Below are positions 1-7,676 of a stretch of DNA of 64,000 bases, one piece after another. The translations under genes were made by a program, and so were the position numbers. Within the stretch, counting starts at the first letter, position 1; the number at the start of each line of letters is the position of its first letter. Below the pieces are notes generated by a model, which was given only the letters and a program-made list of their open reading frames with translations, searched no databases and was not told the origin of the DNA. The DNA comes from Acidimicrobiaceae bacterium. GTDB taxonomy: Bacteria; Actinomycetota; Acidimicrobiia; Acidimicrobiales; Poriferisodalaceae. The DNA is taken from NCBI GenBank assembly GCA_002722565.1, contig PBMG01000020.1, positions 1-64,000 on the forward strand, read 5' to 3'.

Positions 1-23
1 GCCGCCTCGTGAGACGATGATCG

Positions 24-114
24 GGAGAGTTGCCAGAGCGGACGAATGGGCTCGCTTGGAAAGCGTGTGAGGTCTAACCGGCCTCCGTGGGTTCGAATCC
101 CACACTCTCCGCCA
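24..114 (+). tRNA. tRNA-Ser(GGA)
   Basis: A full class II tRNA with a long variable arm. The acceptor arms GGAGAGT (24-30) and ACTCTCC (104-110) pair perfectly, G111 is the discriminator, and CCA is encoded at 112-114. The T-loop GTTCGAATC is intact. The anticodon loop TTGGAAA gives GGA, which reads TCC and TCT. The last A of CCA is also the first base of the tadA start codon. Confidence 0.95.
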
Positions 115-560
115 TGAATGACGATGAACTTATGCGTCTCGCCCTCCTCGAAGCAGAGAACGCAGTCAAACACGAAGATGTGCCCGTGGGTGCACTAGTC
201 ATACTTGACGAGGTTGTGATCGCTTCTCGCCACAACGAACGTCAATTGACCGGTGACCCAACCGCACATGCGGAAATTCTCGCCCTACGAGACGCCGCAT
301 CTCACTTAGGAACCTGGCATCTCGATAACGCGACACTCGTCACAACTTTAGAACCGTGCCCAATGTGTGCAGGAGCGGCCCTCAACGCTCGCATTTCTCA
401 AGTCATCTTTGGTGCGCATGATCCAAAAGCTGGCGCTACTGAAACCCTGTACAACTTGTTGGACGACCCTCGATTAAACCACCAAGCAAAAATAACTAGT
501 GGGATCTTGGCTGCAGAGTGCGGTCAAATTCTCACCCGCTTTTTCGCCGATCGGCGTTGA
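114..560 (+). CDS. tadA: tRNA-adenosine(34) deaminase TadA
   Basis: This 148-residue zinc deaminase should convert A34 of tRNA-Arg(ACG) to inosine so that one tRNA reads CGT, CGC and CGA. The zinc and catalytic motifs are HAE at residues 52-54 and PCPMC at 81-85, and length and order fit bacterial TadA. An in-frame start at 87 would lie inside the tRNA, so ATG 114 is preferred; its A is the last base of the tRNA CCA end. No Shine-Dalgarno is visible, so translation must use the processed tRNA junction, an internal promoter or a later ATG at 132. Its expected substrate, tRNA-Arg(ACG), is encoded at about 34.1 kb. The function is secure; the exact start is not. Confidence 0.93.
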   Translation: MNDDELMRLALLEAENAVKHEDVPVGALVILDEVVIASRHNERQLTGDPTAHAEILALRDAASHLGTWHLDNATLVTTLEPCPMCAGAALNARISQVIFGAHDPKAGATETLYNLLDDPRLNHQAKITSGILAAECGQILTRFFADRR

Positions 561-595
561 GCTTTAACACCCCAAAGTCTCTGTCACAATCGGCA

Positions 596-685
596 TGGCG
601 GAAGGTGTGGGATTCGAACCCACGGTGACCCGGAGGCCACAACGGCTTTCGAGGCCGCCCCATTCGTCCGCTCTGGCAACCTTCC
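596..685 (-). tRNA. tRNA-Ser(CGA)
   Basis: Read on the minus strand, the acceptor arm GGAAGGT pairs with ACCTTCC, with discriminator G and an encoded CCA (plus-strand TGG at 596-598). The anticodon stem GCGGC/GCCGT encloses the loop CTCGAAA, anticodon CGA for TCG codons. It has a long variable arm typical of tRNA-Ser. It shares a stretch of about 22 bases around the D-arm with the plus-strand tRNA-Ser(GGA) on the other side of tadA. Confidence 0.95.
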
Positions 686-894
686 ATTTCCGATCCTACC
701 CTTCGCTAATGCCACCACCATCAATATCCACAGCCATATGTGGCCCCTATCAATAGCTGCATTGCTCTTCCGGCCTAATGTCATCTAGCAATGCCACTAC
801 TCAAGATTTTGTTTAACTATTTTCAGTGACTGTCTGAGTGGCTATTAGAGCGATTATTACTAAAACCTGCTTCGCGATTGAAGGATGAACCAAG

Positions 895-2151
895 GTGGCG
901 GAAACACATACATGGTCTGTCGGGGATCTCTGTGAAGCCATTAGAGATACTTTCACCGCCGTATTCCCTGAGGAGATTTGGATCGAAGGAGAAATCAGCA
1001 GTCTGAAGTTCCATTCTTCAGGCCACGTGTACTTCGATTTGATTGAACCAGATAACAGTGGAAACCACGTTGACAAAATGTCGGTCGCTTTGTGGAAAGG
1101 AAGACGAAACAGCGTGGAATCAGTATTAAGTCGCGCTGACGCTGGTCCTTTGACCGAGGGGATAAAGATACGTATAAGAGGCGAATTATCTTTTTATGCA
1201 CCTCAAGGCCGCGTGCAATTACTGATGACGGCAATTGACCCGCACCACACTCTCGGCCAGTTATCGATCGACAGAGAACGGGTCTTACAGTCACTGTCTA
1301 AAGATGGTCTTTTGGAAACCAATCGCTCTCTTCGTCTCTCTCCTGTTCCCCTCCATGTTGGGCTAGTCACATCAGATGGGAGTGCCGCATACAACGACTT
1401 CGTAGACGAGATTTCTTCGAGTCGTTACCCATTCAAGATTTCCCTCGCACATTCCTCCGTTCAGGGAACCGATGCAGAAGCCAGCTTGATAACAGCGATA
1501 CAGGCATTGGCAAACACAGATGCAGACGTAATTGCAGTAGTTAGAGGCGGAGGCGCTCGAACCGATCTACTGGCGTTCGATCTCGAAAATGTTGCTAGAG
1601 CAGTAGCCCTCGCTGGGACCCCAGTCTTCTCCGGCATAGGGCACGAAATCGATCGATCAGTAGTCGACGAAGTAGCCCACACAGCGTTCAAAACTCCAAC
1701 GGCTTGCGCTGCGGCATTAGTACAAACTGTGGCTGCATTCGACCAAGCATTAGGTGACTCCGCACGAAGAATTGCCAATCTCGCAAACAGTTGCCATGAC
1801 CGTGCTGCAGCATTGATTTCTTCTTCAGCTAGATCTATTAACGATCGAGCCCGTCGGACCCTTGATGTAAAAAACGGGCAACTAAATGCTGCCAGTAATC
1901 GCCTACGAGACCTTTCTCTGATGGCGATCGATCGGAACCTCGAGCGGTGCAATCGAAACTTCGATCTACTCCAGGCTCTTGATCCGAGCCGGACATTGGC
2001 ACGAGGATTTTCGATCACACGAGATGAACACGGAAAAGTGATTCGCGATGTGGCCCCCTCCGGCGTCCCCATAATTACCGAAACAGCTACTTCCTTTATC
2101 ACCAGCACAGTTACCGATTCAGCATCGCGCGATGCTAAGGAGAACAGATGA
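895..2151 (+). CDS. xseA: Exodeoxyribonuclease VII large subunit
   Basis: Catalytic subunit of exonuclease VII, which degrades single-stranded DNA into short oligonucleotides in repair. The 418 residues show the N-terminal OB-fold (about 1-100, with WIEGEIS and GHVYFDL), the catalytic core with GGGART near 220 and FSGIGHEID near 245, a long helical region, and the C-terminal ARGFSI motif. The start is GTG 895, with GAAGGA at 880-885 as ribosome binding site. It overlaps xseB by 4 nt, so the two subunits are translationally coupled. The 209 bases between the minus-strand tRNA and this gene hold no convincing ORF and presumably carry its promoter. Confidence 0.95.
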   Translation: MAETHTWSVGDLCEAIRDTFTAVFPEEIWIEGEISSLKFHSSGHVYFDLIEPDNSGNHVDKMSVALWKGRRNSVESVLSRADAGPLTEGIKIRIRGELSFYAPQGRVQLLMTAIDPHHTLGQLSIDRERVLQSLSKDGLLETNRSLRLSPVPLHVGLVTSDGSAAYNDFVDEISSSRYPFKISLAHSSVQGTDAEASLITAIQALANTDADVIAVVRGGGARTDLLAFDLENVARAVALAGTPVFSGIGHEIDRSVVDEVAHTAFKTPTACAAALVQTVAAFDQALGDSARRIANLANSCHDRAAALISSSARSINDRARRTLDVKNGQLNAASNRLRDLSLMAIDRNLERCNRNFDLLQALDPSRTLARGFSITRDEHGKVIRDVAPSGVPIITETATSFITSTVTDSASRDAKENR

Positions 2152-2351
2152 CCGACCCAGATCTCAGCTTCCAAACAGCTACGGAGGAACTAGAGAAAAT
2201 TCTAAAGAAGCTCGATGGTGACGACGTAAATATTGATTCTTTGACTATCGATCTCGAACGCGCTTCAGAATTAATCGAATGGTGTAGAGAACGCCTCGAA
2301 GCCACCCGACATGAGGTTAACCGAATCGTTACTGACCTCGACAAAGATTGA
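2148..2351 (+). CDS. xseB: Exodeoxyribonuclease VII small subunit
   Basis: A 67-residue helical protein of the XseB family. It opens with a typical pattern (LSFQTATEELEKILKKLDGDD, split here as LSFQTATEELEKI then LKKLDGDD) followed by LDLERA-type spacing and a second helix ending in a WCRERL-like segment. Several small subunits bind the long helices of XseA. The ATGA overlap with xseA and the conserved order xseA-xseB support the call. The gene is followed by a hairpin whose T-tract lies on the opposite strand. Confidence 0.93.
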   Translation: MTDPDLSFQTATEELEKILKKLDGDDVNIDSLTIDLERASELIEWCRERLEATRHEVNRIVTDLDKD

Positions 2352-2359
2352 AGCTCACC

Positions 2360-2404
2360 AAAAAATGTGAACCGAGGGAGTCGGTGGGTACTCCCCCGGT
2401 TCAC
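2360..2404 (-). terminator. Strong intrinsic terminator on the minus strand
   Basis: The arms 2367-2381 and 2390-2404 form a 15-bp stem with a single A/C mismatch on the plus strand (G-U on the minus strand) and an 8-nt loop. On the minus strand the stem is followed by six T residues (A-run at 2360-2365 on plus). On the plus strand no T-run follows, so the polarity favours a transcript coming from about 2590 toward 2360. No minus-strand gene is apparent there. Confidence 0.7.
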
Positions 2405-2475
2405 GGAACGCTCGCGGATTGGTGGGAAACCCGGAGCGAAACCCGCGCGACACCAATTTGGTTGACGCAATTTTA
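2360..2475 (-). ncRNA. Candidate small structured RNA ending at the orphan terminator
   Basis: Reading the minus strand from about 2475, a 7-bp stem (2451-2457 with 2418-2424, ATTGGTG/CACCAAT) encloses a GC-rich segment, and is followed by the strong terminator hairpin and T-run. An AT-rich TAAAAT at about 2470-2476 could be a -10 box. There is no coding signal on this strand. This is inference from structure and polarity; I could not match it to 6C RNA, 4.5S RNA, RNase P RNA or tmRNA. Confidence 0.3.
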
Positions 2476-2531
2476 TTTTCAATCGAACATCCGAAAAATT
2501 TCTAGATGTCCAAGTCCCAAATTCTTCAGTT

Positions 2532-2569
2532 CCAGATCATAGCCAAAGAGCTAGCTTTATCCAGATCAT
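2532..2569. repeat. Direct repeats around a palindrome upstream of the S9 peptidase
   Basis: The 9-mer CCAGATCAT occurs at 2532-2540 and again at 2561-2569, starts 29 bp apart. Between them lies the perfect 8-bp palindrome AGCTAGCT. The block ends 24 bp before the start codon of the peptidase gene, so it may be an operator, but no regulator can be named. Confidence 0.35.
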
Positions 2570-2593
2570 TTCCAAAGCATTATTGAGGTTAAC

Positions 2594-4495
2594 TTGAAAC
2601 AAGATCGACCGTATGGCAGTTGGGTATCAGAACTCAGTTCCCAAGAACTCGCGACCGGCGCAAAGCGTCTCTCCGAGCCACGTGTTTTTAATGATGAAGT
2701 GCTCTGGTTGGAAAGCCGACCAGAAGAATCAGGGCGCACCGTAATAGTTAAATTTGATGGTGCTGATACTGCCACCTTGGGGCCAGATGAACTCAACGTG
2801 CGCACATTGGTTCACGAATACGGAGGTGGTTCTTGGCTTCCAACAAAGCACGGGATTTTACTTTCAAGTTTCAACGACCAGCGGCTTTGGCTACTCAACG
2901 ACGACTTCCATCCAGTAACTCCAGAACCATCTAGCCCTAAAGGCTTACGGTATTCAGATGGGGTCATCGACCCAGACAGCGATGACACCATATGGGTTGT
3001 TGAACGGCACCACGAAAATCATGTTCACCCTGAAAATCTTTTGGCGTCAGTGAGCATCGCCGGCGAGATCATCGAAGTGGCCTCCGGCGCGGATTTTTAT
3101 TCTTCACCAACAATTTCTCCTGACGGAAAATTGCTTGCGTATCTGTCCTGGGATCATCCATCGATGCCATGGGACCACGTGCGGCTACATGTCGCGCAAC
3201 GAGGTAATGGCAGGTGGACCGAGCATCGAGTAGTACTCGACGGTCCTGCGTTACAGCAACCTCAATTTTCACCTGATGGACGGCTTCACATCATTAGTGA
3301 TGCGACAGGGTGGTGGAATATTCACGAGGTTGACTTGAGCACCAACTCATCTGAACCAGTTGTGCAAGCTGCGGTCGAGTTTGGTATCCCCGGATGGGTT
3401 TTCGGTCAAAAAAGCTACACCTGGGCTAAAGATGAAATCTGGTGCAGTTGGGTTGATCAGGGGACGGGGCATCTAGGGCAAATCACCAATTCACTCCTAA
3501 CCGAAACTGATTGTGCTTTAACCGAATTCAACGGCTTAGACACCATGGATGACGGACGGGTAGTGACGATTGCAGCTAGTTGGGAGGCAACGCCGGCCGT
3601 TGTTGCGATAGACACCGACGGCAGATGTGAGCAACTGAGTAACTCGCATTCCTTGCCTCTAGCCAGGGACGAAATTTCAATCCCCGAAGCAATTGAGGTC
3701 CCCAGTTCATCAGGCCATATCACTCACGCCTTCCATTTCACTCCGAAAAACTCGGCTTACAAATGTTCTTCAGAATTACCGCCTCTTATTGTTCTCAGCC
3801 ACGGCGGCCCAACCGGAGCTGCAAGATCATCATTTGATCCCGCTATTCAGTATTGGACCAACCGGGGTATAGCCGTAGTGGACGTCAACTACAGAGGCAG
3901 CACTGGTTTCGGCACAACGTACAGAAACCTGTTGCGGGGACAATGGGGAGTTGCCGATACTGAGGACTGCATCGCCACCGCTCAGCATCTAGCTAACAAC
4001 GGATTGGTTGACGCCGAGAGGCTGACAATAAAGGGAGGGTCAGCTGGCGGGTTCACGACGTTGTGCGCTTTGACAATGAGCAATCTTTTCGCAGCAGGTA
4101 TTTCTCGATATGGGGTGGCTGACCTCGCTACTTTGGCTCGAGATACTCACAAATTTGAAGCTCGATATCTTGATTCGTTAGTTGGAGAATGGCCCAAAGA
4201 AAAAGCCATCTATCAGGAACGTTCTCCGATTCATCACACACACCGATTGTCGACACCCATGATTGTGTTGCAAGGTTCAGAGGATCCAGTTGTCCCTCCA
4301 TCTCAAGCTGAACAACTCGTCGAAGCTCTGACAAGAGCCAAGATTCCACATTCATATGTTCTGTTTGAGGGTGAAAGTCATGGTTTCCGCAAAGCGGACA
4401 CCATCTCTCGTGCTTTAGATTCGGAGCTTTCCTTCTTGGGGCAAGTTCTGGGATTCGAACCCGCAGATTCAATCGAATCTGTTCAAATTTTGTGA
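2594..4495 (+). CDS. S9 family serine peptidase (acylaminoacyl-peptidase/dipeptidyl-peptidase type)
   Basis: A 633-residue protein with an N-terminal beta-propeller (about 1-370, repeats such as SPDGKLLAYLSW and QFSPDGRLHII) and a C-terminal alpha/beta hydrolase domain. The catalytic triad is visible: Ser483 in GGSAGG, Asp564 in GSEDPVVP and His596 in ESHGF. Family members release N-terminal residues or acylated amino acids from short peptides, usually in the cytosol, and no signal peptide is seen. The start is TTG 2594 with TGAGGT about 6 nt upstream; there is no in-frame ATG near the beginning. It ends 2 nt from the convergent CapA-like gene. Confidence 0.9.
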   Translation: MKQDRPYGSWVSELSSQELATGAKRLSEPRVFNDEVLWLESRPEESGRTVIVKFDGADTATLGPDELNVRTLVHEYGGGSWLPTKHGILLSSFNDQRLWLLNDDFHPVTPEPSSPKGLRYSDGVIDPDSDDTIWVVERHHENHVHPENLLASVSIAGEIIEVASGADFYSSPTISPDGKLLAYLSWDHPSMPWDHVRLHVAQRGNGRWTEHRVVLDGPALQQPQFSPDGRLHIISDATGWWNIHEVDLSTNSSEPVVQAAVEFGIPGWVFGQKSYTWAKDEIWCSWVDQGTGHLGQITNSLLTETDCALTEFNGLDTMDDGRVVTIAASWEATPAVVAIDTDGRCEQLSNSHSLPLARDEISIPEAIEVPSSSGHITHAFHFTPKNSAYKCSSELPPLIVLSHGGPTGAARSSFDPAIQYWTNRGIAVVDVNYRGSTGFGTTYRNLLRGQWGVADTEDCIATAQHLANNGLVDAERLTIKGGSAGGFTTLCALTMSNLFAAGISRYGVADLATLARDTHKFEARYLDSLVGEWPKEKAIYQERSPIHHTHRLSTPMIVLQGSEDPVVPPSQAEQLVEALTRAKIPHSYVLFEGESHGFRKADTISRALDSELSFLGQVLGFEPADSIESVQIL

Positions 4496-4497
4496 GC

Positions 4498-5727
4498 TCA
4501 ACCAGTTGTCGTCGATGGCGTTGCGTCCAAGGCGGGGTCGTCTAATACTTCTGTCGTCGTGGGTGGTTCAGGGTCATGCTGTTCGCATCTTCCCTCAATG
4601 ACATCGACAATACGGTCGTAACGCTCGCCGCTCGAAATGGGAGTTGCCCCTCCGCGATAATCCAACACATGAGGATGGAAGCGATAACCCTCTATATAGG
4701 GGCCATCGAAAGTTATTTCTAAAACACCGGTGTCGCCCGTTATGCCATAACGCGGATGCCAAGCGAAGTTACCGAGTGAGTATGCAATAACGGTGCGATC
4801 AAACGTCTCTATAGGTTGCAAGACGTGAGGGTGGTGTCCAAGGATGAGACTTGCTCCCGCTTCGATTAGCTCAGCAGCTAGGTCTCGCTGGTCTCGGTTC
4901 GGGCAGGTTTCACGTTCAATTCCCCAATGCACGCTGACAACAACTACGTCATTGCTCGCCGCTGCTGCACGCACAGCAGCTAGAACCCGCGGAATCGCCC
5001 ATTTTGCATCAGCAACCCCGGGTCGCTCAGCTGTTGCGGCAAAGCCCCCTGGGACAACCGCCGTCGCAGCCACAAACGCTATGCGCACCCCATTGCCTAA
5101 CGTCATAACTCGGGGTGCGTAAGCCTGAGCGTTATTAGAGCCTGCCCCAGGTCGCAGAATCCCAACCTCGTCAAGAACTGAAATGGTGTCGGAGAGACCC
5201 TCGGGACCGTAATCAAGGATGTGATTGTTAGCTATAGAAACCACATCTATGCCAGCTCCCGCAAGGGTTAATGCCGCTGATCCAGGCGCTCGAAAAACAA
5301 ATTCTTTGTCATAAGGTTCCCCACGTTCTGTAATCGCCATTTCGAGGTTCACGATTGCCACTTCTGCCGAGTCGAGCCCAGGTTCAACTTTGTCAAACGG
5401 ATCAATACCTTCGGGCTCAGTGCGGTCAAGGAGGACATCGCCTCCTGCAAGGAGGGTCCATGGTCGTGTTTCAAATGTTGTCGTTGTAATACTGGGAGTT
5501 GCGGCTTCGGTAGTGGGCGCTGTGTCGGTTTCCTGATCGGCATTTTGATCAGATGGTTTCGGTTCACTCGTCGTAGATGTGTCGAACTGCCCATCTGATT
5601 GTTGAGCTTTGGTGGGAATGGTTTCACGGGCCACGAAGATCGCCTTCTCAGCTTCAGGACCCGCACAAGCGACAGGTAGAGCCAATAACAAAGCGATGCT
5701 GGCCACGGAAATGTAACGTCGGTACAC
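4498..5727 (-). CDS. CapA/PgsA-family metallophosphatase-like lipoprotein
   Basis: 409 residues with a lipoprotein signal (hydrophobic run, then lipobox LPVAC with Cys21), a Thr/Ser-rich linker to about residue 90, and a PGA_cap domain. Visible family motifs are LLAGGDVLLDR, SIANNHILDYG, VVSVHWGIE and GHHPHVLQPIE, which place it with calcineurin-like phosphoesterases such as CapA of poly-gamma-glutamate capsules. No capB or capC lies nearby, so polyglutamate synthesis should not be assumed; anchoring outside the membrane is the safer statement. The GTG start 5727 has a TAGACT -10 box 8 nt upstream, so the mRNA may be leaderless. The Thr-rich C-terminal tail is unusual. Confidence 0.85.
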   Translation of the reverse strand: MYRRYISVASIALLLALPVACAGPEAEKAIFVARETIPTKAQQSDGQFDTSTTSEPKPSDQNADQETDTAPTTEAATPSITTTTFETRPWTLLAGGDVLLDRTEPEGIDPFDKVEPGLDSAEVAIVNLEMAITERGEPYDKEFVFRAPGSAALTLAGAGIDVVSIANNHILDYGPEGLSDTISVLDEVGILRPGAGSNNAQAYAPRVMTLGNGVRIAFVAATAVVPGGFAATAERPGVADAKWAIPRVLAAVRAAAASNDVVVVSVHWGIERETCPNRDQRDLAAELIEAGASLILGHHPHVLQPIETFDRTVIAYSLGNFAWHPRYGITGDTGVLEITFDGPYIEGYRFHPHVLDYRGGATPISSGERYDRIVDVIEGRCEQHDPEPPTTTEVLDDPALDATPSTTTG

Positions 5728-5735
5728 GGCGGCTG

Positions 5736-5741
5736 AGTCTA
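5736..5741 (-). promoter_or_regulatory. -10 box of a probable leaderless promoter for the CapA-like gene
   Basis: Minus-strand TAGACT is separated by 8 nt from the GTG start at 5727, too close for a Shine-Dalgarno, and none is seen. The same arrangement recurs before several genes in this window. Confidence 0.5.
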
Positions 5742-5764
5742 CGTTGCCGACTAGCGTGCAACCG

Positions 5765-6508
5765 ATGTACAGCTTCCTTCGCGAACCTAAATGGATAGCG
5801 GGTCACATTCTGACATTGCTGCTGCTCACCGCTTTCATGTGCGCAGGTATCTGGCAGTTCGGGAGGCACCAGGCACGAAGCGAACGCAATGACGCCGTAT
5901 TAGATCGATCTAAAGATGAGGTTCTAACCGAGGATGATCTTTTCGGAGCCAACATCGATATTGAGTTTCGGTTGGTGCAGCTGAAGGGTTTTTGGTCTAG
6001 CGAGGATGCGGTATTGATACGCAACAGAACCCAAAAAGAAGTGGCCGGTTGCCATTTAGCGATCCCGTTGGTTGGAGATGTTTCGCGTGCGACTCTTGTG
6101 ACTGTTGGGTGGCTTCCTCAAAGTTCGTGTGACGGATACAAATTTGAGCCTCCAGCGGAACCCGTTTCACTCACTGGTCGCGTCCGACTGAGTCAGGAAA
6201 GAGGCGCTATTGGCTCCCGTGACGCTTCGACTGGGGTGCTTACCTCCTTAGCTCGAACCGATGTCGGTCGGATAGACCAACAGGTCCCATATCCCCTAGC
6301 AAGCGTTTACGTTGAGTTGATTACTAGCGAACCTGAAGTAGTTGATGCCTTGCCGCTAGAGCCTCCCCCAACCGATGTCGGACCTCATTTGGGCTACGCG
6401 GTGCAATGGTTCCTATTTTTCGCTGTAGGGATAGTCGGCTATCCACTCGTTTTGCGTCGACACGCACACAAGGGAGAAGCTGAAAACTTGGGACCTGTCG
6501 AGGATTAA
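5765..6508 (+). CDS. SURF1 family cytochrome oxidase assembly protein
   Basis: 247 residues with one membrane helix near the N terminus (about 13-32), an extracytoplasmic domain and a second helix near the C terminus, the usual SURF1 layout. Family features are the FLREPKWIAGH opening, GIWQFGRHQ, RNRTQ and the VTVGWLPQ segment. SURF1 proteins help insert heme a into subunit I of aa3-type oxidase. ATG 5765 is preferred to the upstream TTG 5744 because it matches the family start. It diverges from the CapA-like gene across 37 nt, and its stop codon overlaps that of the convergent PatB-like gene (shared TTAA at 6505-6508). Confidence 0.88.
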   Translation: MYSFLREPKWIAGHILTLLLLTAFMCAGIWQFGRHQARSERNDAVLDRSKDEVLTEDDLFGANIDIEFRLVQLKGFWSSEDAVLIRNRTQKEVAGCHLAIPLVGDVSRATLVTVGWLPQSSCDGYKFEPPAEPVSLTGRVRLSQERGAIGSRDASTGVLTSLARTDVGRIDQQVPYPLASVYVELITSEPEVVDALPLEPPPTDVGPHLGYAVQWFLFFAVGIVGYPLVLRRHAHKGEAENLGPVED

Positions 6509-7653
6509 ACAGCAGAGGCCATTCGTTCGACGATCATGGTAAGCATTTCCGGAGAGGTCGCAAAATTCAGCCGAACATGGCCTGTTCCCTCAATTCCAAA
6601 GTCCAGTCCAGAGTTGAGGGCGACTTTGCCTCGTGACATAAAAGTCTCTGCCGGGTCGTCTCCAAGGTCTAACTCACGGCAGTCCAACCAAGAGAGATAA
6701 GTAGCTTGTGGAGGGCGATACCGAATCTCGGGAAGGTGCTCTTTCAACAACTCAGCTAGCAAATGGCGATTGTGGTCAAGCCCCGCAACAAGTTCAGCTA
6801 TCCAAGCATCTCCCTTTTCCCAACCAGCGACAGTAGCGACTTGTCCTAGCCCATTGATACCGCCGATCATTCGTGGACGAATTTCCTTCAGTTGGGGCGA
6901 ATACTGCCGCGATGAGCTGTGTATGAATGCCATTCTCAAGCCAGCCATATTGAATGTTTTTGTGGCGGCCACCAAGGTGACGGTTCGTTGCGCCGCAAGT
7001 TCGCTTATCGATGCCGTTGGGACATGTCGGTGAGGGGAATACACCAAGTCACAGTGAATTTCATCAGAGATAACTAGGAGGTCATTGGCATCAGCTATCT
7101 CGATGATTTGGGCTAAGTCTGCTGGAGTCATGACATACCCGCACGGATTATGGGGATGGCACAGTAATAAAGCTGAGACGTTGTCTCCCTTTGCTACCTC
7201 AGCCAGATGGTCGAAATCCAACGCCCATCCTTTTTCACTTTCCAACAGGGGATTTGCTACCCACTTCCGGCCAATGCCTTCAACGCTGGAATAGAAAGGC
7301 GGGTAGACCGGTGTTTGCACCACAATCTCTGATCCTGGTGGCGTCAAGGTATGCAGAACCCATTCCAGTCCCTGTATTACGTCGTGGACTCTCATCACGT
7401 CTTCAGTTTCGACGTTCCAACCAAAGGCAGTGTTCATTCGTGATTTGAACGCTTCTAACACCGGGATCGGCTCGTCGTAAAAGCCGTAGCCAAGTCCACC
7501 TACCTCGATTCTTTCTATAACGGCCTGTTTAATGAAATCCGGAACTTCAACATCCATATCTGCAACCCATGCAGACAGGACGTCGTTGCCGTGTCGTTCC
7601 CATTTAATACCAGGCCGATTACGGACTCGATCAAGGTTCAGATCAAAGATCAC
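6505..7653 (-). CDS. PatB/MalY-type PLP-dependent C-S lyase
   Basis: A 382-residue fold-type I PLP enzyme. The N terminus (KWERHGNDVLSAWVADMD) is diagnostic of the MalY/PatB group of cystathionine beta-lyases, and the Schiff-base lysine is Lys232 in ATKTFNMAG, preceded by SDEIHCD, which holds the PLP-contacting Asp. Expected reaction: beta-elimination of cystathionine or cysteine conjugates to pyruvate, ammonia and a thiol. The start is GTG 7653 with TAGCCT 6 nt upstream, again looking leaderless. The substrate cannot be read from sequence; a role in methionine synthesis or thiol recycling are alternatives. Confidence 0.88.
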   Translation of the reverse strand: MIFDLNLDRVRNRPGIKWERHGNDVLSAWVADMDVEVPDFIKQAVIERIEVGGLGYGFYDEPIPVLEAFKSRMNTAFGWNVETEDVMRVHDVIQGLEWVLHTLTPPGSEIVVQTPVYPPFYSSVEGIGRKWVANPLLESEKGWALDFDHLAEVAKGDNVSALLLCHPHNPCGYVMTPADLAQIIEIADANDLLVISDEIHCDLVYSPHRHVPTASISELAAQRTVTLVAATKTFNMAGLRMAFIHSSSRQYSPQLKEIRPRMIGGINGLGQVATVAGWEKGDAWIAELVAGLDHNRHLLAELLKEHLPEIRYRPPQATYLSWLDCRELDLGDDPAETFMSRGKVALNSGLDFGIEGTGHVRLNFATSPEMLTMIVERMASAV

Positions 7654-7659
7654 GGATAA

Positions 7660-7665
7660 AGGCTA
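7660..7665 (-). promoter_or_regulatory. -10 box of a probable leaderless promoter for the PatB-like gene
   Basis: Minus-strand TAGCCT lies 6 nt upstream of the GTG start at 7653. It sits in the 23-nt gap after the upstream TauE/SafE gene, so the two may be transcribed separately as well as together. Confidence 0.45.
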
Positions 7666-7676
7666 CGTCGTAGCGA

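Noticed and set aside
584-784. Minus-strand 66-codon frame
   Set aside because: It runs through the tRNA-Ser(CGA) gene and shows no protein-like signal.
2348-2542. Plus-strand 64-codon frame after xseB
   Set aside because: It lies across the terminator hairpin, has no known family, no clear start site, and no ribosome binding site.
4844-5122. Plus-strand frame within the CapA-like gene
   Set aside because: It is an antisense shadow with low-complexity Ala/Arg/Thr composition; many such frames occur opposite real genes here.
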